From Pseudarthrobacter sp. MM222 (GTDB lineage: Bacteria > Actinomycetota > Actinomycetes > Actinomycetales > Micrococcaceae): a DNA stretch of 64,000 nucleotides. The notes beneath the pieces were generated by a model. That model was not told where the DNA came from. It saw only the letters and a program-made list of their open reading frames with translations, and made no database searches. The DNA lies in the NCBI RefSeq assembly GCF_947090775.1, contig NZ_OX352321.1, positions 3,596,001 through 3,660,000 of the forward strand. The letters run 5' to 3'. Position numbers and translations under genes: made by a program. This document shows positions 15,210 through 23,832 of the stretch, piece by piece; position 1 is the stretch's first letter, and the number at the start of each line of letters is the position of its first letter.

Positions 15210-17003
15210 TCAGCCGCCCGGGAGCGGGGTGTCGCTGCGGTGCACGGCGTCTTCATGCAGTTCGAGGGCACTCAGCACGAGGGCGAAGTGGCTGAACGCC
15301 TGCGGGGTGTTCCCCAGCTGCCGGCCGTCCTCCACGCTCCATTCCTCGCTAAGGAGCCCGACGTCGTTGCGCAGCGCCAGCAGCCGCTCGAACAGCTTCC
15401 TGGCCTCGTGATGCCGGCCGGCCCCCAGCAGGGCCTCGACCAACCAGAACGAACACGCAAGAAAAACTCCCTCCCCACCCGGCAGGCCGTCGTCGGCTTC
15501 CGCTGGCTTGTAACGGCGCAGGAAACCGTCATGCGTGAGTTCGCGCTGGACCGCCTCGATCGTTCCGATCACCCGCGGGTCATTCGGCGGCAGGAATCCC
15601 ACCCGGGGGATGAGCAGCAGGCTGGCGTCCAGTTCCGGGCTTCCGTAGGACTGCACGAACGTGTTGCGTTCGGCGTCGAAGCCTTTCTCCATCACCTCGG
15701 CGCGGATGGTGTCGCGGAGTTCCTCCCACCGGTCAGCCGGACCGGCCAGACCAAAGTCCCGGACGCCCTTGACCATCCGGTCTGCCGCGACCCAGGCCAT
15801 GACCTTCGAATGGGTGAAGTGGCGTCTGGGGCCGCGCATCTCCCAGAGTCCGTTGTCCGGCCAGGTCCAGGCCTTTTCGAGATGCTCCATCAGCGCCACC
15901 TGCACGTCCCAGGATTCGTCCGTGTGTTCCAGCAGCGAGTTCCTCGTCAGCGACAGGCAGTCCAGAACCTCGCCCCAGACATCCAGCTGGAGCTGCCCGG
16001 CCGCGCCGTTTCCAATCCGCACCGGATACGAGCCCTCGTAGCCCCGCAACCAGGGAAGTTCCATCTCCGGCAGCCTGCGCTCGCCGTGGATGCCGTACAT
16101 GATCTGGAGGTCCGCGGGGTCTCCGGCCACGGCCCGGAGCAGCCAGTCACGCCACGAGGCTGCCTCCTCCGTGTAGCCGGCGGCCAGCAGCGCCTGGAGC
16201 GTCAGGGTGGCGTCGCGGAGCCAGCAGAAGCGGTAGTCCCAATTGCGGGCGCCCCCCAGGTCCTCCGGCAGCGAGGTTGTCACCGCGGCCACGATCCCGC
16301 CGGTGGGAGCGAACGTCAGGGCCTTCAGGATGATCAGCGAGCGCTGGACGGCCTTACGGTAGGGGCCGGTGACGGTGCATTTGGCGGACCACTCCTGCCA
16401 GAAGGACTCGGTGGCGGCGAGGACCTTCTCGGGGTCCACGGCGCGAGGGCGGTACAGGTGGCTCGGCGTCCAGGTCAGCACGAACGGCACCCGCTCCCCG
16501 GCCTCGACGGTGAAATCGCTGATCGTGTGCATCCGCTCGCCCCGTAGTGGCGCGTCGGTCACGAGGTAGGCGGCGTCGGGTCCGGCGACGGCGTGGATCC
16601 CGTGTTTGTCGTGGCGAACCCAGGGGACGATGTGCCCGTAGTCGAAACGCAGGGCCAGCTCGCCGCGCATCCGGACAGCACCGCGGACCCCCACCACGAT
16701 CCGCACGATGTCCGCGACCCCGTCGCGCGGCGGCATGAAGTCGATGACCCTGACCTTGCCGGTGGGGGTCTCCCACTCGGTTTCCAGGATGAGCGTGCCC
16801 TTGCGGTAGTGCCGTCGGGTGCATTCGCCGCCGCCCTCCGGCGCCAGGAGCCAGCGCCCTGCCTCTGGGGTGTCAACAAGGGCGTTGAAGCAGGCCGGCG
16901 AGTCGAATCGCGGCAGGCACAACCAGTCGATGGAGCCTTCGGTGCTGATCAGCGCTGCGGTGTGCAGATCTCCGACCATTGCATAATCCTCGATGAGGGC
17001 CAT
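15210..17003 (-). CDS. GH15 trehalase/glucoamylase-like glycoside hydrolase
   Basis: This 597-residue cytoplasmic protein opens with the family phrase MALIEDYAMVGDLHTAALIS and SIDWLCLPRFDSPACF. It continues through an N-terminal beta domain to an alpha/alpha-barrel carrying RNWDYRFCWLRDAT and EGVFLACSFWLVEALL. Acidic residues of these motifs form the GH15 active site. Mycobacterial members of this group hydrolyse trehalose, whereas others act on alpha-glucans. Length is normal. No signal peptide. It is transcribed away from the DUF72 gene, with a 73-bp divergent promoter region. Confidence 0.88.
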   Translation of the reverse strand: MALIEDYAMVGDLHTAALISTEGSIDWLCLPRFDSPACFNALVDTPEAGRWLLAPEGGGECTRRHYRKGTLILETEWETPTGKVRVIDFMPPRDGVADIVRIVVGVRGAVRMRGELALRFDYGHIVPWVRHDKHGIHAVAGPDAAYLVTDAPLRGERMHTISDFTVEAGERVPFVLTWTPSHLYRPRAVDPEKVLAATESFWQEWSAKCTVTGPYRKAVQRSLIILKALTFAPTGGIVAAVTTSLPEDLGGARNWDYRFCWLRDATLTLQALLAAGYTEEAASWRDWLLRAVAGDPADLQIMYGIHGERRLPEMELPWLRGYEGSYPVRIGNGAAGQLQLDVWGEVLDCLSLTRNSLLEHTDESWDVQVALMEHLEKAWTWPDNGLWEMRGPRRHFTHSKVMAWVAADRMVKGVRDFGLAGPADRWEELRDTIRAEVMEKGFDAERNTFVQSYGSPELDASLLLIPRVGFLPPNDPRVIGTIEAVQRELTHDGFLRRYKPAEADDGLPGGEGVFLACSFWLVEALLGAGRHHEARKLFERLLALRNDVGLLSEEWSVEDGRQLGNTPQAFSHFALVLSALELHEDAVHRSDTPLPGG

Positions 17004-17076
17004 GGGACATACAGTGCCACACCCCTTGCTCCCGGACTAGGATCCAGGGAGGGTATGGGAACGGAGGCTGCCACAG

Positions 17077-17808
17077 GTGACACTGCAGATCGGCACTTCC
17101 GGGTGGAGCTACGACCATTGGGAAAACGTGCTCTACCCGCCGGGGATGCCTGCGCGGGACCGGCTGGCGCACTATGCGGCCCGGTTCACGACGGTGGAAC
17201 TGAACGCCAGCTTCTACCGCTGGCCGCGGGACGTTTCCTTCGCGAGCTGGCGCCGCCGGCTGCCGGCCGGATTCCTCTTATCGGTGAAGGCCCCGCGCGG
17301 TTTGACCCACGCCAAGAAGCTCCACTCCCCCGAGGTCTGGGTGGAGCGGATCGCCAAGTGCTGGCACGAGTTGGGCGACAAGCGGGCCGTGCTGCTGGTC
17401 CAGCTGCCGCCGGGTTTCGCGCGCGACGACGCCCGCCTGGACTATTTTCTCGCCGCGCTGCCGGAGTGGATCCGCGTCAGCGTCGAGTTCCGCCACCCCA
17501 GCTGGGACCACCCCGAGGTCTATGCGCTGCTGGAACGGCACGGGGCCGCGTATTGCGTCATGAGCGGCGCCGGGCTTCCCTGCATCCTCCGCGCCACAGC
17601 ACCGTTCGTGTACGTCCGGCTGCACGGCCCGGATCACCAGTACCTCTATGGTGGGTCGTATTCGGACGACGAACTGCGCTGGTGGGCTGACCGGATCAGG
17701 GAATGGCGGGCCGCCGGAAAGGACGTCTTTGTGTATTTCAACAACGACGGCGGCGGTAACGCCGTGCGCAACGCCCTCACGCTGCGCTGGCTGCTGGATG
17801 GGGCCTGA
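17077..17808 (+). CDS. DUF72 family protein
   Basis: This 243-residue protein matches DUF72: it begins LQIGTSGWSYDHWENVLYPPG, has VELNASFYRWP, SVKAPRGLTHAKKL and VSVEFRHPSW, and ends with VYFNNDGGGNAVRNALTL. The fold is a TIM barrel of unknown catalytic function. The GTG start at 17077 has GGAGG nine nt upstream. The App1 gene follows on the same strand after 62 bp. Confidence 0.88.
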   Translation: MTLQIGTSGWSYDHWENVLYPPGMPARDRLAHYAARFTTVELNASFYRWPRDVSFASWRRRLPAGFLLSVKAPRGLTHAKKLHSPEVWVERIAKCWHELGDKRAVLLVQLPPGFARDDARLDYFLAALPEWIRVSVEFRHPSWDHPEVYALLERHGAAYCVMSGAGLPCILRATAPFVYVRLHGPDHQYLYGGSYSDDELRWWADRIREWRAAGKDVFVYFNNDGGGNAVRNALTLRWLLDGA

Positions 17809-17870
17809 ACCCGGCGGTTCCGCGGGACACAGTCCGTTCGAATAGCTGGCGGCTGTGGGAGAGTGGAGGC

Positions 17871-18941
17871 ATGGAATTGGCGTCACAGCACTCACCCCAG
17901 CAGCCATCGGTCTCCGGCAACAAGGTCTTCCGGTTCGCCCACCGGTTTTCGGACACCGTCAACGGGCTGCGGCTGAAGGCGGCCAGGCGCTGGAACTTCA
18001 TTCCGCAGACCATCGCCTACCAGGGCTACGGTTCCACCAGCTGGGTCCGTGTGCTCGGGCGGGTGGTGCTCACGAGCAAGCCGAAGCCCGGCAGCCCGGC
18101 GGAGCAGGCAGCTCAGAACGGCAACCAGAACGTCCGGGGCTGGCGGGCGTTCACCAGCGTGCCGATCCAGTTCACCGACGTCGAAATCGAAATCGGCGGC
18201 GTCACCGCCCGGGTGCACGCGGACCGCGGCGGGCTCGTGGATACGGTCGTGCAGGTGTCCCTCTCTCCCGGCTGGCACACGGCGGAGCTGCGCGCCGAGG
18301 GGACCGAACCGGTGAAGTCGCAGATCTTCGTCATTTCCCCGGACACCGAGCTGGGAATCGTCTCGGATATCGACGACACGATCATGGTCACCGCGCTCCC
18401 CCGGCCGTTCCTCGCGCTGTGGAACACCTTCGTCCTGAGCGAACGTGCCCGGATGGCGACGCCCGGCATGGCGGTGCTGCTGGACCGCCTCCTGGTGAAG
18501 CATCCGGAGGCGCCGGTGATCTACCTTTCCACCGGACCGTGGAATGCGGCTCCCACCCTGGCCCGCTTCATCACCCGCAACATGTACCCGCCTGGCGCCC
18601 TGCTCCTCACCGACTGGGGCCTGACCAACGACCGCTGGTTCCGCAGCGGCCAGGAACACAAGCGCCGGAACCTGGAACTGCTGGCGGAAGAGTTCCCGAA
18701 CATGCGCTGGCTGCTTTTCGGGGATAACGGCCAGCACGACGAGGCGATCTACTCGCACTTCGCCCAGCAGCACGGTGACCGTGTGGCCGCCATCGGCATC
18801 CGCCAGCTATCCGCCGGCGAATCGGTGCTGGCCGGTGGACACTCCGAGTCCGGCGACCACACCGGTTCGTCCGTTCCGTGGTTCTACTCCCCCGACGGCG
18901 CCGGTCTGGCCAAAGGCCTGCGGGAACTGAACGTTCTCTAG
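17871..18941 (+). CDS. App1-like phosphatidate phosphatase (DUF2183)
   Basis: This 356-residue protein carries the HAD-type catalytic motif SDIDDTIMVT (Asp166, Asp168) and the family segments VIYLSTGPWNAAPTLARF, LLLTDWGLTNDRWF and WLLFGDNGQHDEAIY. It is related to yeast App1, a Mg2+-dependent phosphatidate phosphatase. Its bacterial substrate is unproven. The N-terminal 150 residues form a beta-rich domain. GGAGG is only one base from the ATG at 17871, so initiation may be unusual or use a nearby codon. Confidence 0.85.
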   Translation: MELASQHSPQQPSVSGNKVFRFAHRFSDTVNGLRLKAARRWNFIPQTIAYQGYGSTSWVRVLGRVVLTSKPKPGSPAEQAAQNGNQNVRGWRAFTSVPIQFTDVEIEIGGVTARVHADRGGLVDTVVQVSLSPGWHTAELRAEGTEPVKSQIFVISPDTELGIVSDIDDTIMVTALPRPFLALWNTFVLSERARMATPGMAVLLDRLLVKHPEAPVIYLSTGPWNAAPTLARFITRNMYPPGALLLTDWGLTNDRWFRSGQEHKRRNLELLAEEFPNMRWLLFGDNGQHDEAIYSHFAQQHGDRVAAIGIRQLSAGESVLAGGHSESGDHTGSSVPWFYSPDGAGLAKGLRELNVL

Positions 18942-18994
18942 GCCGCGCCATGGTCCCCGCCCGCCGGCTGGGGCGGTCCGACGGCGCCGCTGCC

Positions 18995-20536
18995 TCAGCC
19001 GACCGGCTGGGGGTTGACGTCGGGCGAGCCCGTCGACTCATCGGCGTCGGGCAGTTCGGGAAGTGCCGCTCCGGTGCGTGCCTCCGGGGCGGCATCGTTA
19101 TGCCTGGCCGCGAGCAGTTCCTGGAGCCAGTAGAAGGAGGCCTTGGGCGTGCGTACCTGGGACTCCCGGTCCACGTGTAGCAGGCCGAACTGCTGCCTGT
19201 AGCCGCCGGACCATTCGAAGTTGTCCAACAAGGACCAGACGTAGTAGCCGCGCAGATCGATATTCTCGGCCGGCCCGCCCGGCGAAGTGGCTTCTACGGC
19301 GGTGGCGATGTGATCCGCCAGGTAGCGCACGCGCCGTTCATCCGGGACGATGAGCCGGCCCTCTGCGTCCCGGATCTCGAGGTCCTCGAAACTCGCCCCA
19401 CCCTCGGTGATGAAGACCGGCGGCAGGTCCGGGTAGCGTTCGCTCATTTCCGCCAGCGCCACGGACATGTATTCCGGCTTGATCGGCCATCCGTAGGCAG
19501 TGGTCTCGGTGTCCGGGAAGGTGGCAATGTGGAACGGAGCGCCGGTGCCGGTGCCACTCAGGTCATCGCCCATGGCAGCGGCCATGCCCTCGGGCACCGG
19601 GCCGTCGCCCGGACCGGAGGCTACGCGGGTGGGCATGTAGTAATTCAGCCCGTAGAAGTCCAGCGGCTGGGAGATGAGCGCCATGTCCTCGCTGGACGGG
19701 CTGAAGGACGAGAAAAACGTTGCTGCCCGGATCGGGTCCGGATACTTTCCCAGCAGGACCGGGTCCGCATAAATCCGGTTCTGGGCCAAGTCCATCAGGC
19801 CGGCACTGATCTTGTCCAGCGGGTTGCCCGTGGCCGGCACCATCGGCGAATAGACGTTGGTGATGCCGATTTCGCCCGGAACGTTGGCGGCGCGGAGCGC
19901 CTGCACTGACAGTCCGTGACCCAGCAGTTGGTGATGGACGCTTGGGAGCGCCTTCAGCAGAAGCGTCTCGCCAGGTGCGTGCATGCCCAGCATGTAGCCG
20001 TTGGTGCTCACCGTGGCGGGTTCGTTGACCGTGACCCAACGCGTCACCCGGTCCCCGTAAGCGGCCGCTGCGATGGCCGCGAACTCGCCGAGCCGGAAGG
20101 CCGTATCCCGGTTCATCCACCCGCCTGCCTGGTCCAGCTCCAGAGGCGTGTCCCAGTGGTACAGCGTGGCCATTGGCGAGATCCCGTTGTCCAGCAGCAG
20201 GTCGATCAGGCGGTCGTAGAAATCCAGTCCGGCCGGGTTCACCGGCCCGCTGCCACCAGGCTGGATGCGGGACCAGGAGAAGGAGAAGCGATAGGAATCG
20301 ACCCCGAGTTCCTTCATCAGAGCCACGTCCTCGGGCATCCGGTGGTAGTGGTCGCACGCGACGGCAGGGCTGTGGTCGTCAACGATCGATCCCGGTTTGG
20401 CCGCGAACACGTCCCAGCCCGAGGGCCCGCGTCCGTCCTCGTCCAGCGCGCCTTCGATCTGGAAAGCGGCGGTGGCCACGCCCAGAGTGAAGCGGGGCGG
20501 AAGCAGGGCGGCCAGCTCTTTGGCGGAGGCTTTCAT
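18995..20536 (-). CDS. GH1 beta-glucosidase
   Basis: This 513-residue cytoplasmic glycoside hydrolase family 1 enzyme has a retaining mechanism. Glu172 in VTVNEPATV is the acid/base, and Glu378 in VFITEGGASF is the nucleophile, the usual Asn after it being replaced by Gly. Other hallmarks are GVATAAFQIEGA at the start and WSLLDNFEWSGGY near the end. The last 50 residues after the barrel are acidic and variable. Likely substrates are beta-glucosides or beta-galactosides. ATG 20536 is preceded by GGGAG. It stands alone with no transporter beside it. Confidence 0.9.
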   Translation of the reverse strand: MKASAKELAALLPPRFTLGVATAAFQIEGALDEDGRGPSGWDVFAAKPGSIVDDHSPAVACDHYHRMPEDVALMKELGVDSYRFSFSWSRIQPGGSGPVNPAGLDFYDRLIDLLLDNGISPMATLYHWDTPLELDQAGGWMNRDTAFRLGEFAAIAAAAYGDRVTRWVTVNEPATVSTNGYMLGMHAPGETLLLKALPSVHHQLLGHGLSVQALRAANVPGEIGITNVYSPMVPATGNPLDKISAGLMDLAQNRIYADPVLLGKYPDPIRAATFFSSFSPSSEDMALISQPLDFYGLNYYMPTRVASGPGDGPVPEGMAAAMGDDLSGTGTGAPFHIATFPDTETTAYGWPIKPEYMSVALAEMSERYPDLPPVFITEGGASFEDLEIRDAEGRLIVPDERRVRYLADHIATAVEATSPGGPAENIDLRGYYVWSLLDNFEWSGGYRQQFGLLHVDRESQVRTPKASFYWLQELLAARHNDAAPEARTGAALPELPDADESTGSPDVNPQPVG

Positions 20537-20645
20537 CGGTGGAGTCTCCCAGATAGTTGCTCAATTGGTGGCTTGATCTTAGAACGACCCGGCCGTTCAT
20601 GCCACGCACCGCCCGGTCCCTGCGGTGCGCTGTCAGTACCCCAGA

Positions 20646-21035
20646 CTAGTACGTGGAGCTTTCCGGACCGTAGAGGAATTCTTTGGCATGGGCCACGGCC
20701 TTTTTGAAGGCATCGTTCCGGAGGGAGAGCAGCTGCTGGGCTTCATCTGCGGACGGTTCCAGGTATTCGGTGTAGCCCGGGCGCAGGACCCAGATGTCGC
20801 CGGCCGGCGGGAGGTAGAACACGCCGAACGAGCGATGCTGGCTGTCGTCGTCGGCCCAAATCGGGACCACTGCAAGCGCCGCACCCGTCTCGATGTTGAT
20901 CCACTGGGCCCGCGGAAGCGGGGCCTCATGCGCTTCCGGGTCAAGAAATGGAGCCGTGCCCTTCCCCCATCGTTCCTCGAACCGTTCGTGGAAGACCGGC
21001 ATCAGATGCGAATCGTAGCGGCGCCATGCGCTCAT
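20646..21035 (-). CDS. Hypothetical acidic protein
   Basis: This 129-residue protein is rich in Trp, Tyr and acidic residues (WRRYDSHLMPVFHERFEERWG, FYLPPAGDIWVLRPGYTEYLEP). I do not recognise the family. AAGGAGGA precedes ATG 21035, so it is well expressed in principle. It lies in a minus-strand run with a J-domain protein and Hsp20, which suggests a stress connection by context only. Confidence 0.7.
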   Translation of the reverse strand: MSAWRRYDSHLMPVFHERFEERWGKGTAPFLDPEAHEAPLPRAQWINIETGAALAVVPIWADDDSQHRSFGVFYLPPAGDIWVLRPGYTEYLEPSADEAQQLLSLRNDAFKKAVAHAKEFLYGPESSTY

Positions 21036-21068
21036 GGCATTCCTCCTTCCCTTCTGCTGTTTGCCTGG

Positions 21069-21437
21069 CTAGCTGCGCCCCTCCCAGGGGCCCCGTTCCC
21101 ACCGGACCGGCGTGATGCGCAATGCCGGGCCGCGTCCCCCGTGGTGGCGCACCGGGATGTCCCTCGGTGCAGCCGCGGTGGGGCCGCTGCCTGCGCCTGC
21201 GCCCGGAGCCTGCCCGTTCCGGTCGTACTCGGCCCGGGTCAACGGGTTGCGCAGCACGCCAAAGGCGGCCAGGATATTGCCCACGTCCGCCCCTCGGCCC
21301 TCCTCACCGGGACCTGTTGGTCCGACGTCGGGGTGGTGCAGCCGGATCAGCGCGCGGAAAGCCCGCTGGATGTCCGCTTGCGTCGCGGCCGGCGTCAGGT
21401 GCAGGGCCGCGTAGTAACCTCGAGGATCGGCGTTCAT
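21069..21437 (-). CDS. Short J-domain (DnaJ-like) protein
   Basis: This 122-residue protein begins with a J domain (YYAALHLTPAATQADIQRAFRALIRLHHPDV) containing the HPD tripeptide needed to stimulate DnaK. There is no Gly/Phe region, zinc finger or substrate-binding domain, so it is a stand-alone co-chaperone or specialised DnaK partner. The Pro/Gly/Ala-rich C-terminal third looks disordered. Located 103 bp downstream of hsp20 on the same strand. Confidence 0.8.
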   Translation of the reverse strand: MNADPRGYYAALHLTPAATQADIQRAFRALIRLHHPDVGPTGPGEEGRGADVGNILAAFGVLRNPLTRAEYDRNGQAPGAGAGSGPTAAAPRDIPVRHHGGRGPALRITPVRWERGPWEGRS

Positions 21438-21540
21438 GGGTCCACCATCAATCCGGTTGTTCTCCGGCAGGGTCAGGTGAGCGGGTGTGAGGGCGGCCGG
21501 GCCGGAGCCTAAAGGCTGCCGGTCCGGCCGCAGTTACCCC

Positions 21541-21969
21541 CTACTTCCCGATCTCCTGCAGCTTGTCCTGAGTGTGCGCGATCTCGATCTTGCGCGGCTT
21601 CGCCTTCTCCAGCACCGGGATGCGGAGCGTCAGCACGCCGTCGGCATACGTGGCCTTGACCTTCTCCGTGTCCAGGGTGTCGCCCAGGATCAGCTGGCGG
21701 CTGAAGACGCCGCGCGGCCGCTCCGACGCTATCAGCTCAATATTGGGCTGCGTCGGATCACGCCGCTCGGCCCGGACCGTGAGGACATTGCGCTCAATAT
21801 CAAGATCAACCGTGTCAACGTTGACGCCCGGAAGATCGAAAGCGACGACGAACTCCCCGTCCTCCTGCCAGGCGTCCATCGGCATGGCAGCGGGCCGTGC
21901 GGCCGTCCCGAAGACCTGCTGGGTGAGCCGGTCGAGTTCCCGGAACGGGTCCGTACGCATCAACATCAT
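21541..21969 (-). CDS. Hsp20/alpha-crystallin small heat-shock protein
   Basis: This 142-residue holdase has an N-terminal arm ([15 protein letters not shown]), an alpha-crystallin domain ([22 protein letters not shown] to [12 protein letters not shown]) and a short C-terminal tail with the IPV-type anchoring sequence. It binds unfolding proteins as an oligomer without ATP. AGGAG six nt before ATG 21969 fixes the start. It is divergent from a MerR-type gene resembling HspR, across a region full of inverted repeats. Confidence 0.92.
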   Translation of the reverse strand: MMLMRTDPFRELDRLTQQVFGTAARPAAMPMDAWQEDGEFVVAFDLPGVNVDTVDLDIERNVLTVRAERRDPTQPNIELIASERPRGVFSRQLILGDTLDTEKVKATYADGVLTLRIPVLEKAKPRKIEIAHTQDKLQEIGK

Positions 21970-22037
21970 GATCCACTCCTTCTGACTAGAATCCAGATTC
22001 TTTCCTGCATCCACCCACCAGATTTTCTGTGTTGGTG

Positions 22038-22066
22038 GATATAGATTTTTTATAGCACTGGTGCAA
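22038..22066 (-). promoter_or_regulatory. hsp20 promoter, -35 TTGCAC and -10 TATATC
   Basis: On the minus strand TTGCAC (22061-22066) and TATATC (22038-22043) are separated by exactly 17 nt. The -35 box is embedded in the left arm of the large inverted repeat at 22058-22095, so binding there would block transcription of hsp20. Confidence 0.55.
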
Positions 22067-22095
22067 AACTGATGCAACAGGAAATTTTGCACCAG
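22058..22095. promoter_or_regulatory. Putative operator for the HspR-like regulator
   Basis: Perfect 11-bp arms CTGGTGCAAAA (22058-22068) and TTTTGCACCAG (22085-22095) flank a 16-nt spacer that holds a third TGCA. It lies between hsp20 and the MerR-type gene and overlaps the hsp20 -35 box. This is not the classic HAIR sequence (CTTGAGT-N7-ACTCAAG). Two smaller inverted repeats lie in the hsp20 leader, at 21988-22001 and 22009-22040. Confidence 0.55.
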
Positions 22096-22109
22096 CCGAA
22101 GGAGCACCC

Positions 22110-22439
22110 ATGGACGGACGCGGAGCGGAGATGGGCCTGTACGCGATCTCCGTGGTGGCCCAGCTCGTCGGGACGGGGCAGCAGAATATCCGGCTGTACG
22201 AGCGCCGGGGACTCCTGACGCCGGACCGTACCGCGGGAGGGACACGCCAGTACAGCGAGGCGGACCTTGCAGTCCTCCGGCGGATCAGCGACCTGCTCGA
22301 CGAGGGACTCAATTTGGCGGGGGTGGCGAAAGTGCTGGAACTGGAGGCGGCCAACGCGCGGCTGCGGGCCGAACTGAAACGGGCCCGGGCGAGGGCCCGC
22401 CCCGGGAACCTGGACAAGGACGCAGGCGCCGCTTCCTGA
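22110..22439 (+). CDS. MerR-family regulator, HspR-like
   Basis: This 109-residue protein contains a single MerR helix-turn-helix: [31 protein letters not shown], then [17 protein letters not shown] and [15 protein letters not shown]. The wording, especially the last segment, matches HspR heat-shock repressors. It has no effector-binding domain; the C terminus is a basic coiled coil. Divergent pairing with hsp20 implies that it represses hsp20 and itself. GAAGGAG precedes ATG 22110. Confidence 0.82.
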   Translation: MDGRGAEMGLYAISVVAQLVGTGQQNIRLYERRGLLTPDRTAGGTRQYSEADLAVLRRISDLLDEGLNLAGVAKVLELEAANARLRAELKRARARARPGNLDKDAGAAS

Positions 22440-22469
22440 TCCGGCGCCGGATCAGGAACGGGGCAGCGG

Positions 22470-22778
22470 CTACCGAAGCCTGCCGCCGGCGAGCCGGTGC
22501 GACTCATCCAGGAGCTCGCCGAGCTCTTCCAGGCCGATCCGGTCCAACCGGACGAGGACCAGCTGCGGCGACCGGTCATGGTGCGGCGTCCAGAAGTAGG
22601 TTTCAGGGTCCGTCCCGGCGAGCGCCTCGCGCTCCTCCGTCTTGACCGTCAGCACCCCGTCGTCCCAGATCCGGGCCATCAGGGTGGCCGCGAACCACGC
22701 GGGCCTGCCCCAGCTCGGCCGCTCCACTACTCCCGGAAGTGCAAGAGCGGCTCTGCGGACATCGTCTTCAGTGGCCAT
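22470..22778 (-). CDS. MmcQ/YjbR family protein
   Basis: This protein of about 102 residues has the MmcQ/YjbR pattern EDDVRRAALALPGVVERPSWGRPAWF, an ARIWDDGVLTVK strand and a C-terminal GLEELGELLDESHRL helix. The fold resembles the DNA-binding CyaY/MotCF-like group, but function is unknown. The start could be ATG 22778 or 22793; neither has a clear ribosome-binding site. Confidence 0.8.
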   Translation of the reverse strand: MATEDDVRRAALALPGVVERPSWGRPAWFAATLMARIWDDGVLTVKTEEREALAGTDPETYFWTPHHDRSPQLVLVRLDRIGLEELGELLDESHRLAGGRLR

Positions 22779-22829
22779 GGACCACTGTGGCATTGCCGGC
22801 CGGTCCGGACAAGGGCGGACAAGGGCGGA

Positions 22830-23612
22830 CTAGTCCTGGCTGGTGTCGGCCTTCGAGAGGACTCCGGTGACGCGCTCGCCGGGAATCCGTGCGGTCCGCC
22901 AGGTATCCAGGGCAATTACAGCCCCCAGTATCACGAAGGAAATGGCCAGTGAGGCCAGCGCATCGGAGGTCCAGTGGTACCCCAGATAGAGGCGGCTGAC
23001 CGCGGCAAGAAAGATCCCGACCCCCGCCACGGCGAAGCCGATGATGGCAGTCTTCGGATTGCGCCGGCGAGAGAAGATGAGGTAAGTGGTCAGGAGCAGG
23101 AAGTCGCAGGCCCCGAGGACATGGCCGGAGGGGAACGCGAACGTGGTGTCTGCCCCGAAGAGCATCAGGTCCACCGGAGGACGCTGGCGGTCCACCGTCC
23201 GGCCGATGACTTGCGCCAGGATCACGCCGGTCAGCATGGCGCCCGCGAGCACCAGGGGGCGCCAGGCGTGCTTGGCCAGCAGCCCCCACGCAACGGTCAC
23301 CACCAGGATGATGATCGGCAGGGCAACCGGCCCGAAGATGACCGCCAGGACGATCATGACGATCGTCAGGGGCTCAGAGCGCAGGGTCAGGAGCCAGGAC
23401 CGCACTGGCTCATCGACCTGGCTGACTCCGTCACGCCCGAGAACGCCGGCCAGAATGACGAAAAAGACCACGGCTCCAACGATCATCAGGCCCAGGGCAA
23501 TCCGGTAGAGATTCTTCCGTGCGGCCTCACTCATGAAGCGCTCTTCCACGACGAATTTGTCATGGAATACCCGCCACCGGCCCGGGGACTCCCGGGTTTG
23601 TTCCTCAGCCAT
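22830..23612 (-). CDS. PAP2-family membrane phosphatase
   Basis: This 260-residue integral membrane enzyme has about six helices. Motif II is PSGH (161-164), and motif III is SRLYLGYHWTSD (206-217) with catalytic His213. Motif I is a degenerate RTVDRQRP in which the usual Lys is Arg. Family members dephosphorylate phosphatidate, undecaprenyl diphosphate or related lipids outside the membrane. The soluble N-terminal 35 residues are unremarkable. Start is ATG 23612; the extension to 23780 is unlikely. Confidence 0.85.
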   Translation of the reverse strand: MAEEQTRESPGRWRVFHDKFVVEERFMSEAARKNLYRIALGLMIVGAVVFFVILAGVLGRDGVSQVDEPVRSWLLTLRSEPLTIVMIVLAVIFGPVALPIIILVVTVAWGLLAKHAWRPLVLAGAMLTGVILAQVIGRTVDRQRPPVDLMLFGADTTFAFPSGHVLGACDFLLLTTYLIFSRRRNPKTAIIGFAVAGVGIFLAAVSRLYLGYHWTSDALASLAISFVILGAVIALDTWRTARIPGERVTGVLSKADTSQD

Positions 23613-23832
23613 GTTCCGTTTCCGCCTCTGATCGGGATGTAGACGTCCTTGCTGAAGATTACCGCGCTTCACCCGTTGAAGCTCCCGGCCCTCAGGAATG
23701 CCCCGGCCGTCGCCTCCGTAAAACAACAAGCCCGAATCCCCGCCCCTTGCTGTGAGCCGGTTCACAATGTAGCCTTCCAATCAACTTATGATGCTCGCTG
23801 AGCAACTACCGGCGACCAGGATGGAGAACAAC

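Noticed and set aside
14556..16547. 663-residue plus-strand open frame
   Set aside because: It is antisense to the VOC and GH15 genes and has Gln/His/Val-rich shadow composition.
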